Positions 37,424 to 46,477 of a stretch of 64,000 nucleotides of DNA are shown piece after piece. How positions within the stretch are numbered: the first letter of the stretch is position 1; every line of letters begins with the position of its first letter. Location: contig NZ_RQET01000013.1 in NCBI RefSeq assembly GCF_004769195.1, positions 186,001-250,000 on the forward strand. The letters run 5' to 3'. A program made the translations under genes and the position numbers. The stretch comes from Leptospira fletcheri. Its GTDB lineage: Bacteria > Spirochaetota > Leptospiria > Leptospirales > Leptospiraceae. Under the pieces are notes generated by a model. The model saw only the letters and a program-made list of their open reading frames with translations. It was not told where the DNA came from and did not search any database.

Positions 37424-38494
37424 ATGGCAGGCAAAATCACCCATCTGGAAGCCCTCTCTCAAGTTTGTAAACACTTGGATCACGGGACGCAAGAGCAACG
37501 AAAAATCGCAAAGTTGCTCCGGGAAGAAAGCACGCGCAAGTACGCGAATATCGGGGCGATCGCGCCGGATATTTTTTATTTTTATCATATTCTCTCTCCG
37601 CGGCGGACGAAGAAAGCCACGGGATGGGGAGACCTCAGCCATCACGAAAAAGTATTCGAGCTGGTCCTAAGTTTTTTGGATCGGATCCTTTCCACCGAAG
37701 AAGGTTTGTACAGGGACAGATTCATCGCGTTCACCCTGGGCTATATCATTCATTGCGCGGTGGATATCATAACTCACCCTTACATTTTCTTTATTTCCGG
37801 AGATTTTTATAGTGCGGACAAGGAGATAGGCAGCGTCGCCCAATACAACCATATGAGGGTGGAATTCGCTCTGGATTCCTGGTTGCTGGATTTCCGCTGG
37901 GGAATGACCCCGAAAGCTTATGATTTCGTACATCATGTGGATGTGATCCATAAAGCCAAGGACGGAAAAAGAAAAATGGATCCTATGCTTTGGCATTTCT
38001 GGCTGAACGGATTAAAGGAAACTTTCCCCGAGAAATTCAGATCCAATTATCTCGGATCGGAAGACAAAATCATCCCGGGCGATATTCTAAACGAATCGTT
38101 TTTGGGATACGTGCAATTCCACAGATATCTGGATTCGCGCAATTCCTTCGTTCGGGCGGCCTTAAGTTTTTTAGATAAAATCTCCTTTCACAAAGTAAAA
38201 TCCTCCGTGCTCATGCTTCCTCTGAAGGAACATATAGATAAGAGGATCATGAACGAAGAAAAAAAGGAATGGTCCTATCCCGCCGATCCGTCCCTGATCC
38301 GGAACGATTCCTTTATCGAATTGCTCAATCGGTCCTGCGATGCGGCCAAAGACGCGGTCAGTGCGGCCTGGAATTATCTGCATGACAAAACGTCCCGTGC
38401 TGCGATTTTGAAGGAATACCAGGGGTACAATTTGGATACCGGTTTGCGTTATCATGGAATCGACACGATGAAACAATTCTCTCCCTTGTCATGA
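37424..38494 (+). CDS. Zinc-dependent phospholipase C-family protein
   Basis: This 356-residue protein matches the Zn_dep_PLPC pattern. A His-rich N terminus has KITHLEALSQV, and metal-site segments GAIAPDIFYF, DLSHHEKVFE, LGYIIHCAVDIITHPY and YNHMRVEFALDSWLL follow. Histidines and aspartates would bind zinc. There is no signal peptide, so it is probably cytoplasmic or peripheral. It starts the envelope-gene stretch and is followed by the PBP1A gene 19 bases later. Confidence 0.8.
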   Translation: MAGKITHLEALSQVCKHLDHGTQEQRKIAKLLREESTRKYANIGAIAPDIFYFYHILSPRRTKKATGWGDLSHHEKVFELVLSFLDRILSTEEGLYRDRFIAFTLGYIIHCAVDIITHPYIFFISGDFYSADKEIGSVAQYNHMRVEFALDSWLLDFRWGMTPKAYDFVHHVDVIHKAKDGKRKMDPMLWHFWLNGLKETFPEKFRSNYLGSEDKIIPGDILNESFLGYVQFHRYLDSRNSFVRAALSFLDKISFHKVKSSVLMLPLKEHIDKRIMNEEKKEWSYPADPSLIRNDSFIELLNRSCDAAKDAVSAAWNYLHDKTSRAAILKEYQGYNLDTGLRYHGIDTMKQFSPLS

Positions 38495-38513
38495 GCCGGG
38501 CCACGCACGAAAT

Positions 38514-40979
38514 ATGAAAAAAGAACCCGTAGATTTTTTGTCCCGTTATTTCGTGACGATCTTTCGGGAAAGAATCCGGACCGTTCTGGATTCCGATCAC
38601 CCCGTCAGAAAGTTGGTCTATCTTTGCTCGGGGCTCCTCCTGCTGAACGGATTTTTATTCGTATTTTCCGTAAAGGATATCTGGAGGGTACCTACCGCGG
38701 ATCGATACGAAAAACCCTCTCTTCTTTACGGAGTCAATTCCGACGGTAATTACGAACCCATCGCTGAATTCTATCGTTTTTCACGAATCGTATTAACCGA
38801 CGCGGACCTTCCCGGAGGATGGGACAATAAGGTGATCCGCTGCTTCGAATCTACGGAAGACAATAATTTCCGTTCCCACCGAGGTTTGGACATAAGAGGA
38901 ATCCTGCGAGCCACCATGGTCAACCTGATCGCAGGCAGGGTAAAGGAAGGCGCTTCCACCATCACCCAGCAGGTGGCAAGATTAAAATTTTTGAATACGG
39001 AACGCTCTTTTCTCCGGAAAGCGAGAGAAGCCTGGCTTGCCATGTTATTAGAAGCGACCTTCGACAAGAAGACTCTGATGCAGATCTATCTGAACGAAAT
39101 TCCGCTCGGACACGGGACGATCGGAGCAGGAGCAGCGGCACGTTTCTATTTCCGCAAGGACATCAAGGACCTCAGTTGGGGAGAAGCGGCTCTTTTGGCC
39201 AGCTTGACCACTCGTCCTAAGGAATTTTCGCCCTTGGCCAACCCGATTACCTCCGAAGGAAAGGTTCGGGTCGTCTTCAAAAAGCTGGTGGAAAACGGAA
39301 TTTTGGACGTAAAAACCGCGGAAAAAGAATTCGACGCATTTTCGGAATATTACATTACCCTAAACCGATCCCCCAATGATTCCGCTTTTTCCGATAGGTT
39401 GAACCGTTTTCCTTACTTTACGGAATATGTCCGCAAAAATCTTGCCCGGATCATTCCCAAGACCCAGCTCTACGAGGGCGGACTCAAAATCTATACGACG
39501 CTGAACATACAGCACCAAACCCAGGCGGAAAAAGCTTTGGCGGCAGGGCTCAAGCAGCAAACCTTATTGTCCAACCAACGGGCCTTTACGAAAATCGACG
39601 CGTTCGAGGACGCGTACGGAGACATTTATGAAATTCTCGCAGGATTGCACGATATTCCCGAATTCAAGTTCAAGATCTCCAGATCCTTCCGGACCTTCAA
39701 CCGTGCCTGGCAGGAGGATCTTAGGGACGAGCTTTCCGTCTTAAATCTGATTTCCGGAACGGAAGGTCTGGGCGAAGTCGTGGATTGGAGTTATAAAACC
39801 CAGGCCACCGAAGATCACTTGCTGCCTGTGGAAGGAGCCTTGATTTCCCTCCGACCGGAAACCGGTTATATTACCGCGATGGTAGGAGGATCCGGCTTCC
39901 GATCCGACAACCAACAGATCCGGGCGTTCCAGGCGTATAGACAACCGGGTTCCGCCTTCAAACCGTTAGTTTACGCTTCCGCGATGGAATATTATCACGA
40001 AAATCCGGATCCGAAAAAGAACGTCACGGCGGCTTCCCTCTTCGACGATTCTCCGTTGCAATACGTCTTGGAGGACGGCGACGAATGGAATCCTACGAAT
40101 TATTCCGGAGAATATTCCGGATTCATACGCTTGCGCCAGGCCCTGGAATTATCCAGAAACAGCGTAGCCGTACGGTTACTGGAACATACTGGACTCAACA
40201 ATCTTCTTCCGAATCTAGAAAGATTGCTTCAGGTGGAGAACCGAAACCTTCCGAGGGACTTCTCCATTGCATTAGGAAGTTTTGAAGTATCTCCCTACGA
40301 ACTCGCAAGGGCGTATGCGGTATTCGCCTCCGGCGGAAAACGGGTATTCCCTTTAAGCGTTCTGTACGTGGAGGACGATAAGGGAAATCTGTTAAAGGAT
40401 TTCCGCAAAGATAACGAGAAAAAGGAAAGGAAACAGCTCGTCTCTCCCGAAGTCAGTTATGTCATCACTTCCATGATGGAGGACGTGATCAAAAAGGGAA
40501 CCGGAACCGGTGCTAGGTCCTACGGACTGACGCGACCGGCGGCGGGCAAAACGGGCACGACGAACAATTTCCGGGACGCGTGGTTTGCGGGGTATACTCC
40601 CGAATTGGTCGGAGTGGTCTGGGTCGGTTACGACATCGGAACCCTTTCCTTGGGAAAAGGAATGTCGGGCGCCGTCGTTGCCGCTCCCATTTGGGGAAGA
40701 TTCATGGCCAACGCTCTTTCCAAGGAAAAGTCCAAACCCTTCGCTTTTGGAGATCCGAAAATCGTCAGGCGCACCATCTGTTCCATATCGGGTAAATTGC
40801 CGGGTAGCCATTGCCACCAAACGGAAGAGGAAGTATTCGATAAGGAAACCGTCCCCACCGAAGTCTGCGACGATCATAGAGGGTTGACCGAGCCTGCTCC
40901 TCTCCCTCAACCCAAGCCGACTTCCCCTAAAAAGAAAAAACCGAATCTCTTCGAAGGGGACGAGGACGTAATTCGTTAA
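38514..40979 (+). CDS. Bifunctional penicillin-binding protein 1A (class A PBP)
   Basis: This 821-residue protein polymerises and crosslinks peptidoglycan. After one membrane helix (about 35-55), the glycosyltransferase domain shows the catalytic Glu115 in STEDNNFRSHRG and GASTITQQVARLKF. The transpeptidase domain has nucleophile Ser480 in PGSAFKPLVYAS, the SRNS motif SRNSVAVRLL, and the KTG motif GKTGTTNNFRDAWFAGYTP. The C-terminal tail is Pro/Lys-rich. The gene lies 19 bases after the phospholipase-like gene. Confidence 0.95.
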   Translation: MKKEPVDFLSRYFVTIFRERIRTVLDSDHPVRKLVYLCSGLLLLNGFLFVFSVKDIWRVPTADRYEKPSLLYGVNSDGNYEPIAEFYRFSRIVLTDADLPGGWDNKVIRCFESTEDNNFRSHRGLDIRGILRATMVNLIAGRVKEGASTITQQVARLKFLNTERSFLRKAREAWLAMLLEATFDKKTLMQIYLNEIPLGHGTIGAGAAARFYFRKDIKDLSWGEAALLASLTTRPKEFSPLANPITSEGKVRVVFKKLVENGILDVKTAEKEFDAFSEYYITLNRSPNDSAFSDRLNRFPYFTEYVRKNLARIIPKTQLYEGGLKIYTTLNIQHQTQAEKALAAGLKQQTLLSNQRAFTKIDAFEDAYGDIYEILAGLHDIPEFKFKISRSFRTFNRAWQEDLRDELSVLNLISGTEGLGEVVDWSYKTQATEDHLLPVEGALISLRPETGYITAMVGGSGFRSDNQQIRAFQAYRQPGSAFKPLVYASAMEYYHENPDPKKNVTAASLFDDSPLQYVLEDGDEWNPTNYSGEYSGFIRLRQALELSRNSVAVRLLEHTGLNNLLPNLERLLQVENRNLPRDFSIALGSFEVSPYELARAYAVFASGGKRVFPLSVLYVEDDKGNLLKDFRKDNEKKERKQLVSPEVSYVITSMMEDVIKKGTGTGARSYGLTRPAAGKTGTTNNFRDAWFAGYTPELVGVVWVGYDIGTLSLGKGMSGAVVAAPIWGRFMANALSKEKSKPFAFGDPKIVRRTICSISGKLPGSHCHQTEEEVFDKETVPTEVCDDHRGLTEPAPLPQPKPTSPKKKKPNLFEGDEDVIR

Positions 40980-40996
40980 CTCTAACGCCTCGGTTC

Positions 40997-41020
40997 CAAC
41001 TCTAAAAAGAGTTGTCGTTT
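40997..41020 (+). terminator. Hairpin after the PBP1A gene
   Basis: CAACTCT and AGAGTTG form a perfect seven-base stem around an A-loop, followed by TCGTTTT. It is a plausible weak intrinsic terminator. Confidence 0.55.
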
Positions 41021-41082
41021 TCCGGAGCCGTTGCCAAATAGATTTTATTCCCAGGTATTTTTAAATCATTCAGGAGTGACAG

Positions 41083-41493
41083 ATGGCCATCGGTAAAGAT
41101 AATAATAACAGCGTAATCGGCCCCGGTTCTATCTTCGAGGGTAAATTTTATATCGCTGGCTCTCTGCGTATCGACGGAAAGTTCGAGGGAGAAATCAAAA
41201 CCGACGACGCCCTTTTCATCGGAGAAACCGGAAAAGTCCGGACCAATATCGCGGCTCGCGAGGTCATAGTGGCCGGGACCTTGATCGGGAATATCAAGGC
41301 CGAAGCCGAAGTCCGGTTGGAGGAGACAGGCCGTCTCTTAGGAGACATCATTGCTCCCGCTCTGACCTTGGCCAAAGGAGTCGTTGCCAAAGGAAACATT
41401 ACCGTGACCGGAGGCCAAAAGAAAGACGTGAAAAAAATAGTGGAAGAGTCCTTCGGAGGCACGCGCACCTTGGACAACGGAAAGGAAGAATAA
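41083..41493 (+). CDS. Bactofilin (polymer-forming cytoskeletal protein)
   Basis: This 136-residue protein is a short right-handed beta-helix. It starts VIGPGSIFEGKFYIAGSLRI and continues with the repeated DG-F-G pattern (DGKFEGEIKTDD, GETGKVRTNIAAREVIV, EETGRLLGDIIAP). Bactofilins polymerise without nucleotide and organise peptidoglycan enzymes. In leptospires a bactofilin (LbbD) affects cell helicity. AGGAG lies eight bases before the ATG. The LysM/M23 gene 90 bases downstream is the usual partner. Confidence 0.93.
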   Translation: MAIGKDNNNSVIGPGSIFEGKFYIAGSLRIDGKFEGEIKTDDALFIGETGKVRTNIAAREVIVAGTLIGNIKAEAEVRLEETGRLLGDIIAPALTLAKGVVAKGNITVTGGQKKDVKKIVEESFGGTRTLDNGKEE

Positions 41494-41583
41494 ACCGGAG
41501 GGATCCCCTTTTTCCTTTCTAAAACCCATCCCTGGGGAAAAACTCGGGCAGAGCCGAAGCTGCCCGACCGATAATTAGAACGT

Positions 41584-42705
41584 ATGATCTTCAAGAAGCC
41601 CAGACAGCTCTCCGCGGGAAAAGAACTTCTCCGGACGGATAATTTTACGCTGATCTATCTCGGCTCCTTTCATTTCCATTATTCCTTTTATTTTCGAGGC
41701 AACCTCCACCACGGGAGTGTGGATTTCCGGAGAAGAAAATTCCGGATGATCCCCGCCTTCGCATCCGTCCTTTTCATTCTTCTTTTTTTCGGGATCTGGA
41801 TGAGTCCTTCCAACGCATCCATGGATCCCAAGCCGGAGGAAATTTCCGAAAATGATTCGGAAGATTTAAAGGCCAAAAAAGGGGACGAGAAATTTCTAGA
41901 GGAATCCGAAAAGGCCAAGCTCACGATCCTGATGGCCAACGAAATCCGTAATCCGGCCGACAAGAAAAAACAGCTCAAAGTAACCACTTATAAGGTGAAA
42001 CGAAACGAATCCCTTTCGGAGATAGCGACGCGGTTTAAGGTATCCATGGAATCCATCGCCGGTTCCTCCAATATCAACATGGATGACACTCTTTATCCCG
42101 GTCAGATCCTACAGATTCCGAACAAGCAAGGACTTCTCTATAAGGTCAAGGCGGGAGACACGATCGCCAGGGTAGCATCCCTGTACAAAGTGAACCTGGA
42201 CGAGATCATGGAGGAAAACAAACTGGATGATCTGGACGTCCTTCGCCCCGGACAAAAAGTTTTTCTGCCTGGCGCGGTGATTCCAGATCCGGCTCCGAAA
42301 TGGGTGATTCCAGTCACCTCGCGGATCGTTACGTCCAACTATGGCTGGAGAACCTTCCCTCAGCATAAATTCCACGAAGCATTGGACCTGAAAGCGAATT
42401 ATGAAATCGTAATGGCAGCTAGGAACGGGAAAGTCGTCTTTGCGGGTTGGATGGGCGGATACGGAAACGCAGTCGTGCTCGAGCATAACGACGAATTTAA
42501 AACCTTATACGCTCACAATTCGCGCCTGAACGTAAAACGCGGAGACTATGTCGTAGCCGGAAAAAAAATCGCCACTTCCGGATGCACCGGATATTGCTTC
42601 GGCCCCCATTTGCATTTCGAAGTCATTCATAAAGGCAAATCCGTAAATCCGAGCAAATATCTAAAAGGCCTCGCTTTCAAAAGAGGCGGAAAACCCAATC
42701 ACTAG
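41584..42705 (+). CDS. LysM- and M23-domain peptidoglycan endopeptidase
   Basis: This 373-residue protein has a cytoplasmic N-terminal stretch, then a membrane helix (MIPAFASVLFILLFFGIW). Two LysM repeats (about 135-178 and 182-226) bind peptidoglycan. The M23 domain has zinc ligands in HEALDL (His264, Asp268) and HLHFE (His342, His344). It would cut peptide crosslinks. Its position after bactofilin matches the cell-shape pairing seen in helical bacteria. A long inverted repeat overlaps its stop. Confidence 0.92.
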   Translation: MIFKKPRQLSAGKELLRTDNFTLIYLGSFHFHYSFYFRGNLHHGSVDFRRRKFRMIPAFASVLFILLFFGIWMSPSNASMDPKPEEISENDSEDLKAKKGDEKFLEESEKAKLTILMANEIRNPADKKKQLKVTTYKVKRNESLSEIATRFKVSMESIAGSSNINMDDTLYPGQILQIPNKQGLLYKVKAGDTIARVASLYKVNLDEIMEENKLDDLDVLRPGQKVFLPGAVIPDPAPKWVIPVTSRIVTSNYGWRTFPQHKFHEALDLKANYEIVMAARNGKVVFAGWMGGYGNAVVLEHNDEFKTLYAHNSRLNVKRGDYVVAGKKIATSGCTGYCFGPHLHFEVIHKGKSVNPSKYLKGLAFKRGGKPNH

Positions 42706-42760
42706 AAGAAATTAATCCGTTTACCCGTAAAAAACTAGGTACTAAGGATTAATTTCTTCT
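42704..42760. repeat. Perfect 15-base inverted repeat overlapping a stop codon
   Basis: AGAAGAAATTAATCC and GGATTAATTTCTTCT are perfect arms separated by 27 bases; the 5' arm includes the last two bases of the M23 stop codon. The stem is A+T-rich with no following U-run. It may stabilise the mRNA end or be a protein-binding site. Confidence 0.7.
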
Positions 42761-42999
42761 ATAAGAGACAGAAGAAATTTTTGAACATATGTTCGAAAGA
42801 GAAAACGATGCTGTTCCGGATCCCTATTCCGAACGAAATCCGGACTTCATTTATCGATGTGAGTAAAAATTTTCCCCTGTTCCGATTATTGATTGCGTGT
42901 GACGTACAGTTCATTTTCGAAACCTTTTCGCCAATATTTTCATAAACGATTTCTAATAAATGTGATTGAAACGAAACGTTTTACTCGTAGATTAGAAGT

Positions 43000-44367
43000 A
43001 TGCTTACGAAGCCTAAAATTCTTGTAGTTGAGGATGAGATCATCGTGGCCGTGAATCTTGGCCAGAAACTCAAGAAGTTAGGATACGACCTCGTCGGAAT
43101 CACTTCGTCGGGGGAAGAAGCGATCCAAAAGGCGGAGGAAAATCATCCGGATCTGGTTTTGATGGATATAAATATAGAAGGGAATCTGGACGGAATCCAA
43201 ACCGCCGAAGTGCTGAGAAATCGATTTCAAACCCCCGTCATTTATCTAACCGCTTACGCGGACGAAAACACTCTCAATCGCGCTAAAAGAACCCAGCCCC
43301 TAGGCTATATCGTAAAACCTTTCGAGTCCGACCAACTCCGTTCTTCCATCGAAGTCGCCTTGTATAAAAACGAAGTGGAATTCAAAAGTCGTAAACAGGA
43401 AGAATCGCTTAAATCCACTTTAAACAAAATCGAATCGGGAATCATCACCACCGACGAAAACGGAATCGTGATCTTCTGCAATCCTGCGGCGGAGGAAATG
43501 ACAGGAATTCCGTTTTCGGAATGCATCGGTCAACCTCTCTCTCGGATTCTTAAGCTGGAAAATTTCGAAGGGGACGCACAAGGAATTCCGCTTTCCGACG
43601 TTCTGGAGAAAGGAGCCGGAATCGATTCGGAAAACCGTACGATCGTAGATAGCTTAGGACGAAAAAAAAATGTCTCCGTCAGCTCCTCGCCTATTCTAAA
43701 TACGGAAGGCGTTGCGACCGGAACGATGATCGTCTTTGGAACCGAAAATTCCGACGATCCGGGACAATCCTATCTTAAGGAAATCCATCATAGAATCAAA
43801 AACAACCTGACAATCATTTCTTCGATCCTGAGCATGAACGCTTCTCATCTCAAGGACCAGGAAAGTATGGACATCTTTAAGGAGAGCCAACACAGGATAC
43901 ACGCAGTAGCCCTGCTCCACGAGGTGCTGTACGAAAACCACGATCTTTCTTCCATTAGTTTCGATTTATACGTCCGTAAATTGACGGATCTTCTATTCGA
44001 AGTTTATAAAGTGAATCGGGAAAAATTCAAGCTCATCCTGAACGTAAAGGAATGTAGGATTCCTAGCGAAACGGGAATGAACTGCGCTTTGATCATCAAC
44101 GAACTTTTGACCAACTCCTTTAAACACGGATTCGTAAACAGAGAGGATGGGGAAATTCGGGTGAACTTTCACAAGAACGGTTCGGATTACGTGTTGGAAG
44201 TCAAGGATAACGGCGTGGGGTTTCCCGCAGATGCGATACGGAATAGGAGCGCCCATTCTCTGGGACTTTCTCTGGTGGATTCCTTCGTCAAACTGTTACA
44301 AGGCAAGATGGAGTGGGAGAATTCTTCCGGTTGCTCCGCAAAACTCACATTTCCCGTCCGAAAATAA
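43000..44367 (+). CDS. Receiver-PAS-histidine kinase fusion (HisKA_2)
   Basis: This 455-residue protein has an N-terminal receiver domain with Asp56 in LVLMDINIEGNLDG. A PAS domain follows (GIITTDENGIVIFCNPAAEE), then a HisKA_2 kinase with EIHHRIKNNLTII, phospho-acceptor His263, and a HATPase domain (LIINELLTNSFKHGF, KDNGVGFP). It is soluble. A receiver placed before the kinase suggests it is phosphorylated by another kinase and then acts as a kinase itself. No partner is adjacent. The 294 bases upstream hold its promoter. Confidence 0.93.
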   Translation: MLTKPKILVVEDEIIVAVNLGQKLKKLGYDLVGITSSGEEAIQKAEENHPDLVLMDINIEGNLDGIQTAEVLRNRFQTPVIYLTAYADENTLNRAKRTQPLGYIVKPFESDQLRSSIEVALYKNEVEFKSRKQEESLKSTLNKIESGIITTDENGIVIFCNPAAEEMTGIPFSECIGQPLSRILKLENFEGDAQGIPLSDVLEKGAGIDSENRTIVDSLGRKKNVSVSSSPILNTEGVATGTMIVFGTENSDDPGQSYLKEIHHRIKNNLTIISSILSMNASHLKDQESMDIFKESQHRIHAVALLHEVLYENHDLSSISFDLYVRKLTDLLFEVYKVNREKFKLILNVKECRIPSETGMNCALIINELLTNSFKHGFVNREDGEIRVNFHKNGSDYVLEVKDNGVGFPADAIRNRSAHSLGLSLVDSFVKLLQGKMEWENSSGCSAKLTFPVRK

Positions 44368-44457
44368 CGAACCGTTCTCCCCGGCCAGGGGTATGTAGCT
44401 TTAGCTCCTTTAAAAAATGGTAGCCCTGTCCCTTCCGGCAGGATTATTCTGATCGGA

Positions 44458-45282
44458 ATGAAAACCTCCTTCGAATTTTTCGAGATCGTTCCGAAGCATG
44501 ACGGAACGGCAATTTTATATCTGAATCGTCCCGACAAACGCAATGCGATGGATTGGAGTTTTTGGCGCGATCTACCCGATGCGATCGAAGAAATCAATTC
44601 GGCTTCTTCGATCCGCTCCTTCGTGATCGCCGGAAGGGGAAAATCCTTTTCGACCGGATTGGATCTGGATTCGTTTTTTAAGGAATTCGGAGAAACGGTG
44701 CAGGGTACTTACGGAGACGACCGTTTCAAATTCTACGATCTGATTCTAAGGATGCAAAAAGGAATCAACGCGGTCTACGATTCCCCGAAACCGTCGATCG
44801 CAGCCGTTCATAAACATTGTATCGGAGGCGGCCTGGATCTGATTTCGGCTTGCGATATCCGTTATGCGACTCACGACGCTTCGATTTCCCTCCGGGAAGC
44901 CAAGGTCGCAATCGTAGCCGACATGGGATCGTTGAACCGATTGCCTGCAATCATCGGGCAAGGCCATACTAGAGAGTTGGCGCTTACCGGAAAAGATATA
45001 GACGCAGAAGAAGCCCGGAGGATCGGCTTGGTTTCCAAATTATTCGATACGCAGGAAAAATTATTGGAAGCCGCCTTGGCGACGGCCGCGGAAATCGCAG
45101 CCAACCCCAGAATCGTCGTCCAAGGAGTAAAGGAAGTGATGAATTTCTGCGAAGGAAAACCCTTAAACGCAGGATTGAATTACGTCGCAGTCTGGAATTC
45201 CAGCTTTTTAGATTCCAAGGATTTTCGGGAAGTCTTGGCTTCCTTTCGGGACCGAAAACGCCCGGAATACAATAAGAACTGA
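44458..45282 (+). CDS. Crotonase-family dienoyl-CoA isomerase-like enzyme
   Basis: This 274-residue crotonase has the oxyanion-hole segments AGRGKSFSTGLDL and AVHKHCIGGGLDLISACDIRYAT. The acidic residues in SLREAKVAIVADMGSLNRLP (Glu and Asp) match delta3,5-delta2,4-dienoyl-CoA isomerase (ECH1) rather than hydratase, where two Glu are expected. It would act in fatty acid beta-oxidation, which leptospires use as carbon source. It is monocistronic and convergent with the small gene at 45293. Confidence 0.85.
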   Translation: MKTSFEFFEIVPKHDGTAILYLNRPDKRNAMDWSFWRDLPDAIEEINSASSIRSFVIAGRGKSFSTGLDLDSFFKEFGETVQGTYGDDRFKFYDLILRMQKGINAVYDSPKPSIAAVHKHCIGGGLDLISACDIRYATHDASISLREAKVAIVADMGSLNRLPAIIGQGHTRELALTGKDIDAEEARRIGLVSKLFDTQEKLLEAALATAAEIAANPRIVVQGVKEVMNFCEGKPLNAGLNYVAVWNSSFLDSKDFREVLASFRDRKRPEYNKN

Positions 45283-45292
45283 TCGATTTCGC

Positions 45293-45472
45293 TTAAGCGT
45301 AAATATCGAGCAGTCTAGCTTTCCCTTCGATGTCCTGAGCCTGCAATTTGGATTCCACGCCTACTCGTAGCAGCTTGGAATTCAGATCGGCTTGGGCCTG
45401 AAAAATTTCGCGGGGCAAATTTGCGATGCGTTCGAGCATCATGGATTGGCTGGCTTGGTTGCTAATCTCCAT
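45293..45472 (-). CDS. Small 59-residue protein, possible YjfB-like
   Basis: The frame opens with ATG after GGAGAGGAAAA and encodes MEISNQASQSMMLERIANLP, a helical peptide ending KARLLDIYA. The start resembles the short putative motility proteins (YjfB family, MDIS-type N terminus), but the match is weak. It has no stop inside and coding-like third positions. It is convergent with the crotonase gene. Confidence 0.6.
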   Translation of the reverse strand: MEISNQASQSMMLERIANLPREIFQAQADLNSKLLRVGVESKLQAQDIEGKARLLDIYA

Positions 45473-45602
45473 AATCGTTTTTCCTCTCCGACGAAAATCC
45501 GTCGAAATCGGGGGAAAATCTCTTTCTATCCCCCCATTTCAATCATCGGTCAATCCGAGGAAAACTTGATTATTTTAGCTTTTTTTTTAATCTGTCCCAG
45601 TC

Positions 45603-46451
45603 GTGGGATTCAGGGAATTGATACGCAACGCCATCCAAAGGGAAAGGCAACGGGAATTTACCAAAGCGTTTAATTTGTACAAGGAATCCCTGAATTTCAC
45701 CCAGAACCCTAAAACGGTACTGAAAGTAAAGAATCGGCAAGCCTGGTGCCAGTATCACATCGGGAATACCCGGGAAACTTTAAATTTGTTCCAGGAATTG
45801 CTGGATAAGTTCGTCGGACATCCGGAGAGCCATCTACATTACGCGAACTATCTGATCAAGGTTCACAACTATAAGTCCGCGAAAAAGATATTAAGCAAGG
45901 CGATAGAGTCTTTTCCCGATCAATTGGAACTCTATCTGACTCTTGCAAGTCTGTTGAAGGATACCGATCGGTCAAACGAGGCGATTGCCGTCCTGAAACA
46001 GGCCCTTTCTCAGGAAAAGCTCTCGCGAGGCAGGGGGATCAAACGTAAGGATATTTGGGCGGAACTCGGGTATCTGTATTTCCAGAGAGGAGATTACAAC
46101 TCAGGACTGGCTTCTCTCAAGACCGCCATGAGAATGGACGAAGAGGAAACGTTTCTCCATTATGATATGATCGCCCAATGTTATCTGAAGGTCGGCGACC
46201 ACAAGAACGCGTTGAAATTCATCGATCTTTATATCAAATACTTCGGGGAATCCGATGCGGATATCCTAGTCGTCAAGGCCAGAGCCCACTCCCAGTTGGG
46301 TGAAAGCCACTTAGCCTGCGCTTCCCTACTCCAGGCCTATTCCATGGAAAACGGATTGAAACTCTCCGCGGAGGATATGGTCGACTTCGGCCCTCTTTTA
46401 CAAACCGGGTTTTTCGATACTCTCGAAAATGTGGAGATAGACGAAGCCTGA
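45603..46451 (+). CDS. TPR-repeat protein
   Basis: This 282-residue helical protein has several tetratricopeptide units (for example FTKAFNLYKESLNF, ETLNLFQELLDKF, NYKSAKKILSKAIES, NEAIAVLKQALSQ, YNSGLASLKTAM, HKNALKFIDLYIKYFG). No enzyme domain or signal peptide is seen, so it is a cytoplasmic protein-interaction scaffold. The start is GTG without a clear ribosome-binding site; a later start is possible. Confidence 0.82.
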   Translation: MGFRELIRNAIQRERQREFTKAFNLYKESLNFTQNPKTVLKVKNRQAWCQYHIGNTRETLNLFQELLDKFVGHPESHLHYANYLIKVHNYKSAKKILSKAIESFPDQLELYLTLASLLKDTDRSNEAIAVLKQALSQEKLSRGRGIKRKDIWAELGYLYFQRGDYNSGLASLKTAMRMDEEETFLHYDMIAQCYLKVGDHKNALKFIDLYIKYFGESDADILVVKARAHSQLGESHLACASLLQAYSMENGLKLSAEDMVDFGPLLQTGFFDTLENVEIDEA

Positions 46452-46477
46452 CGATCGGAAGATCCGTTTTCGAATAC

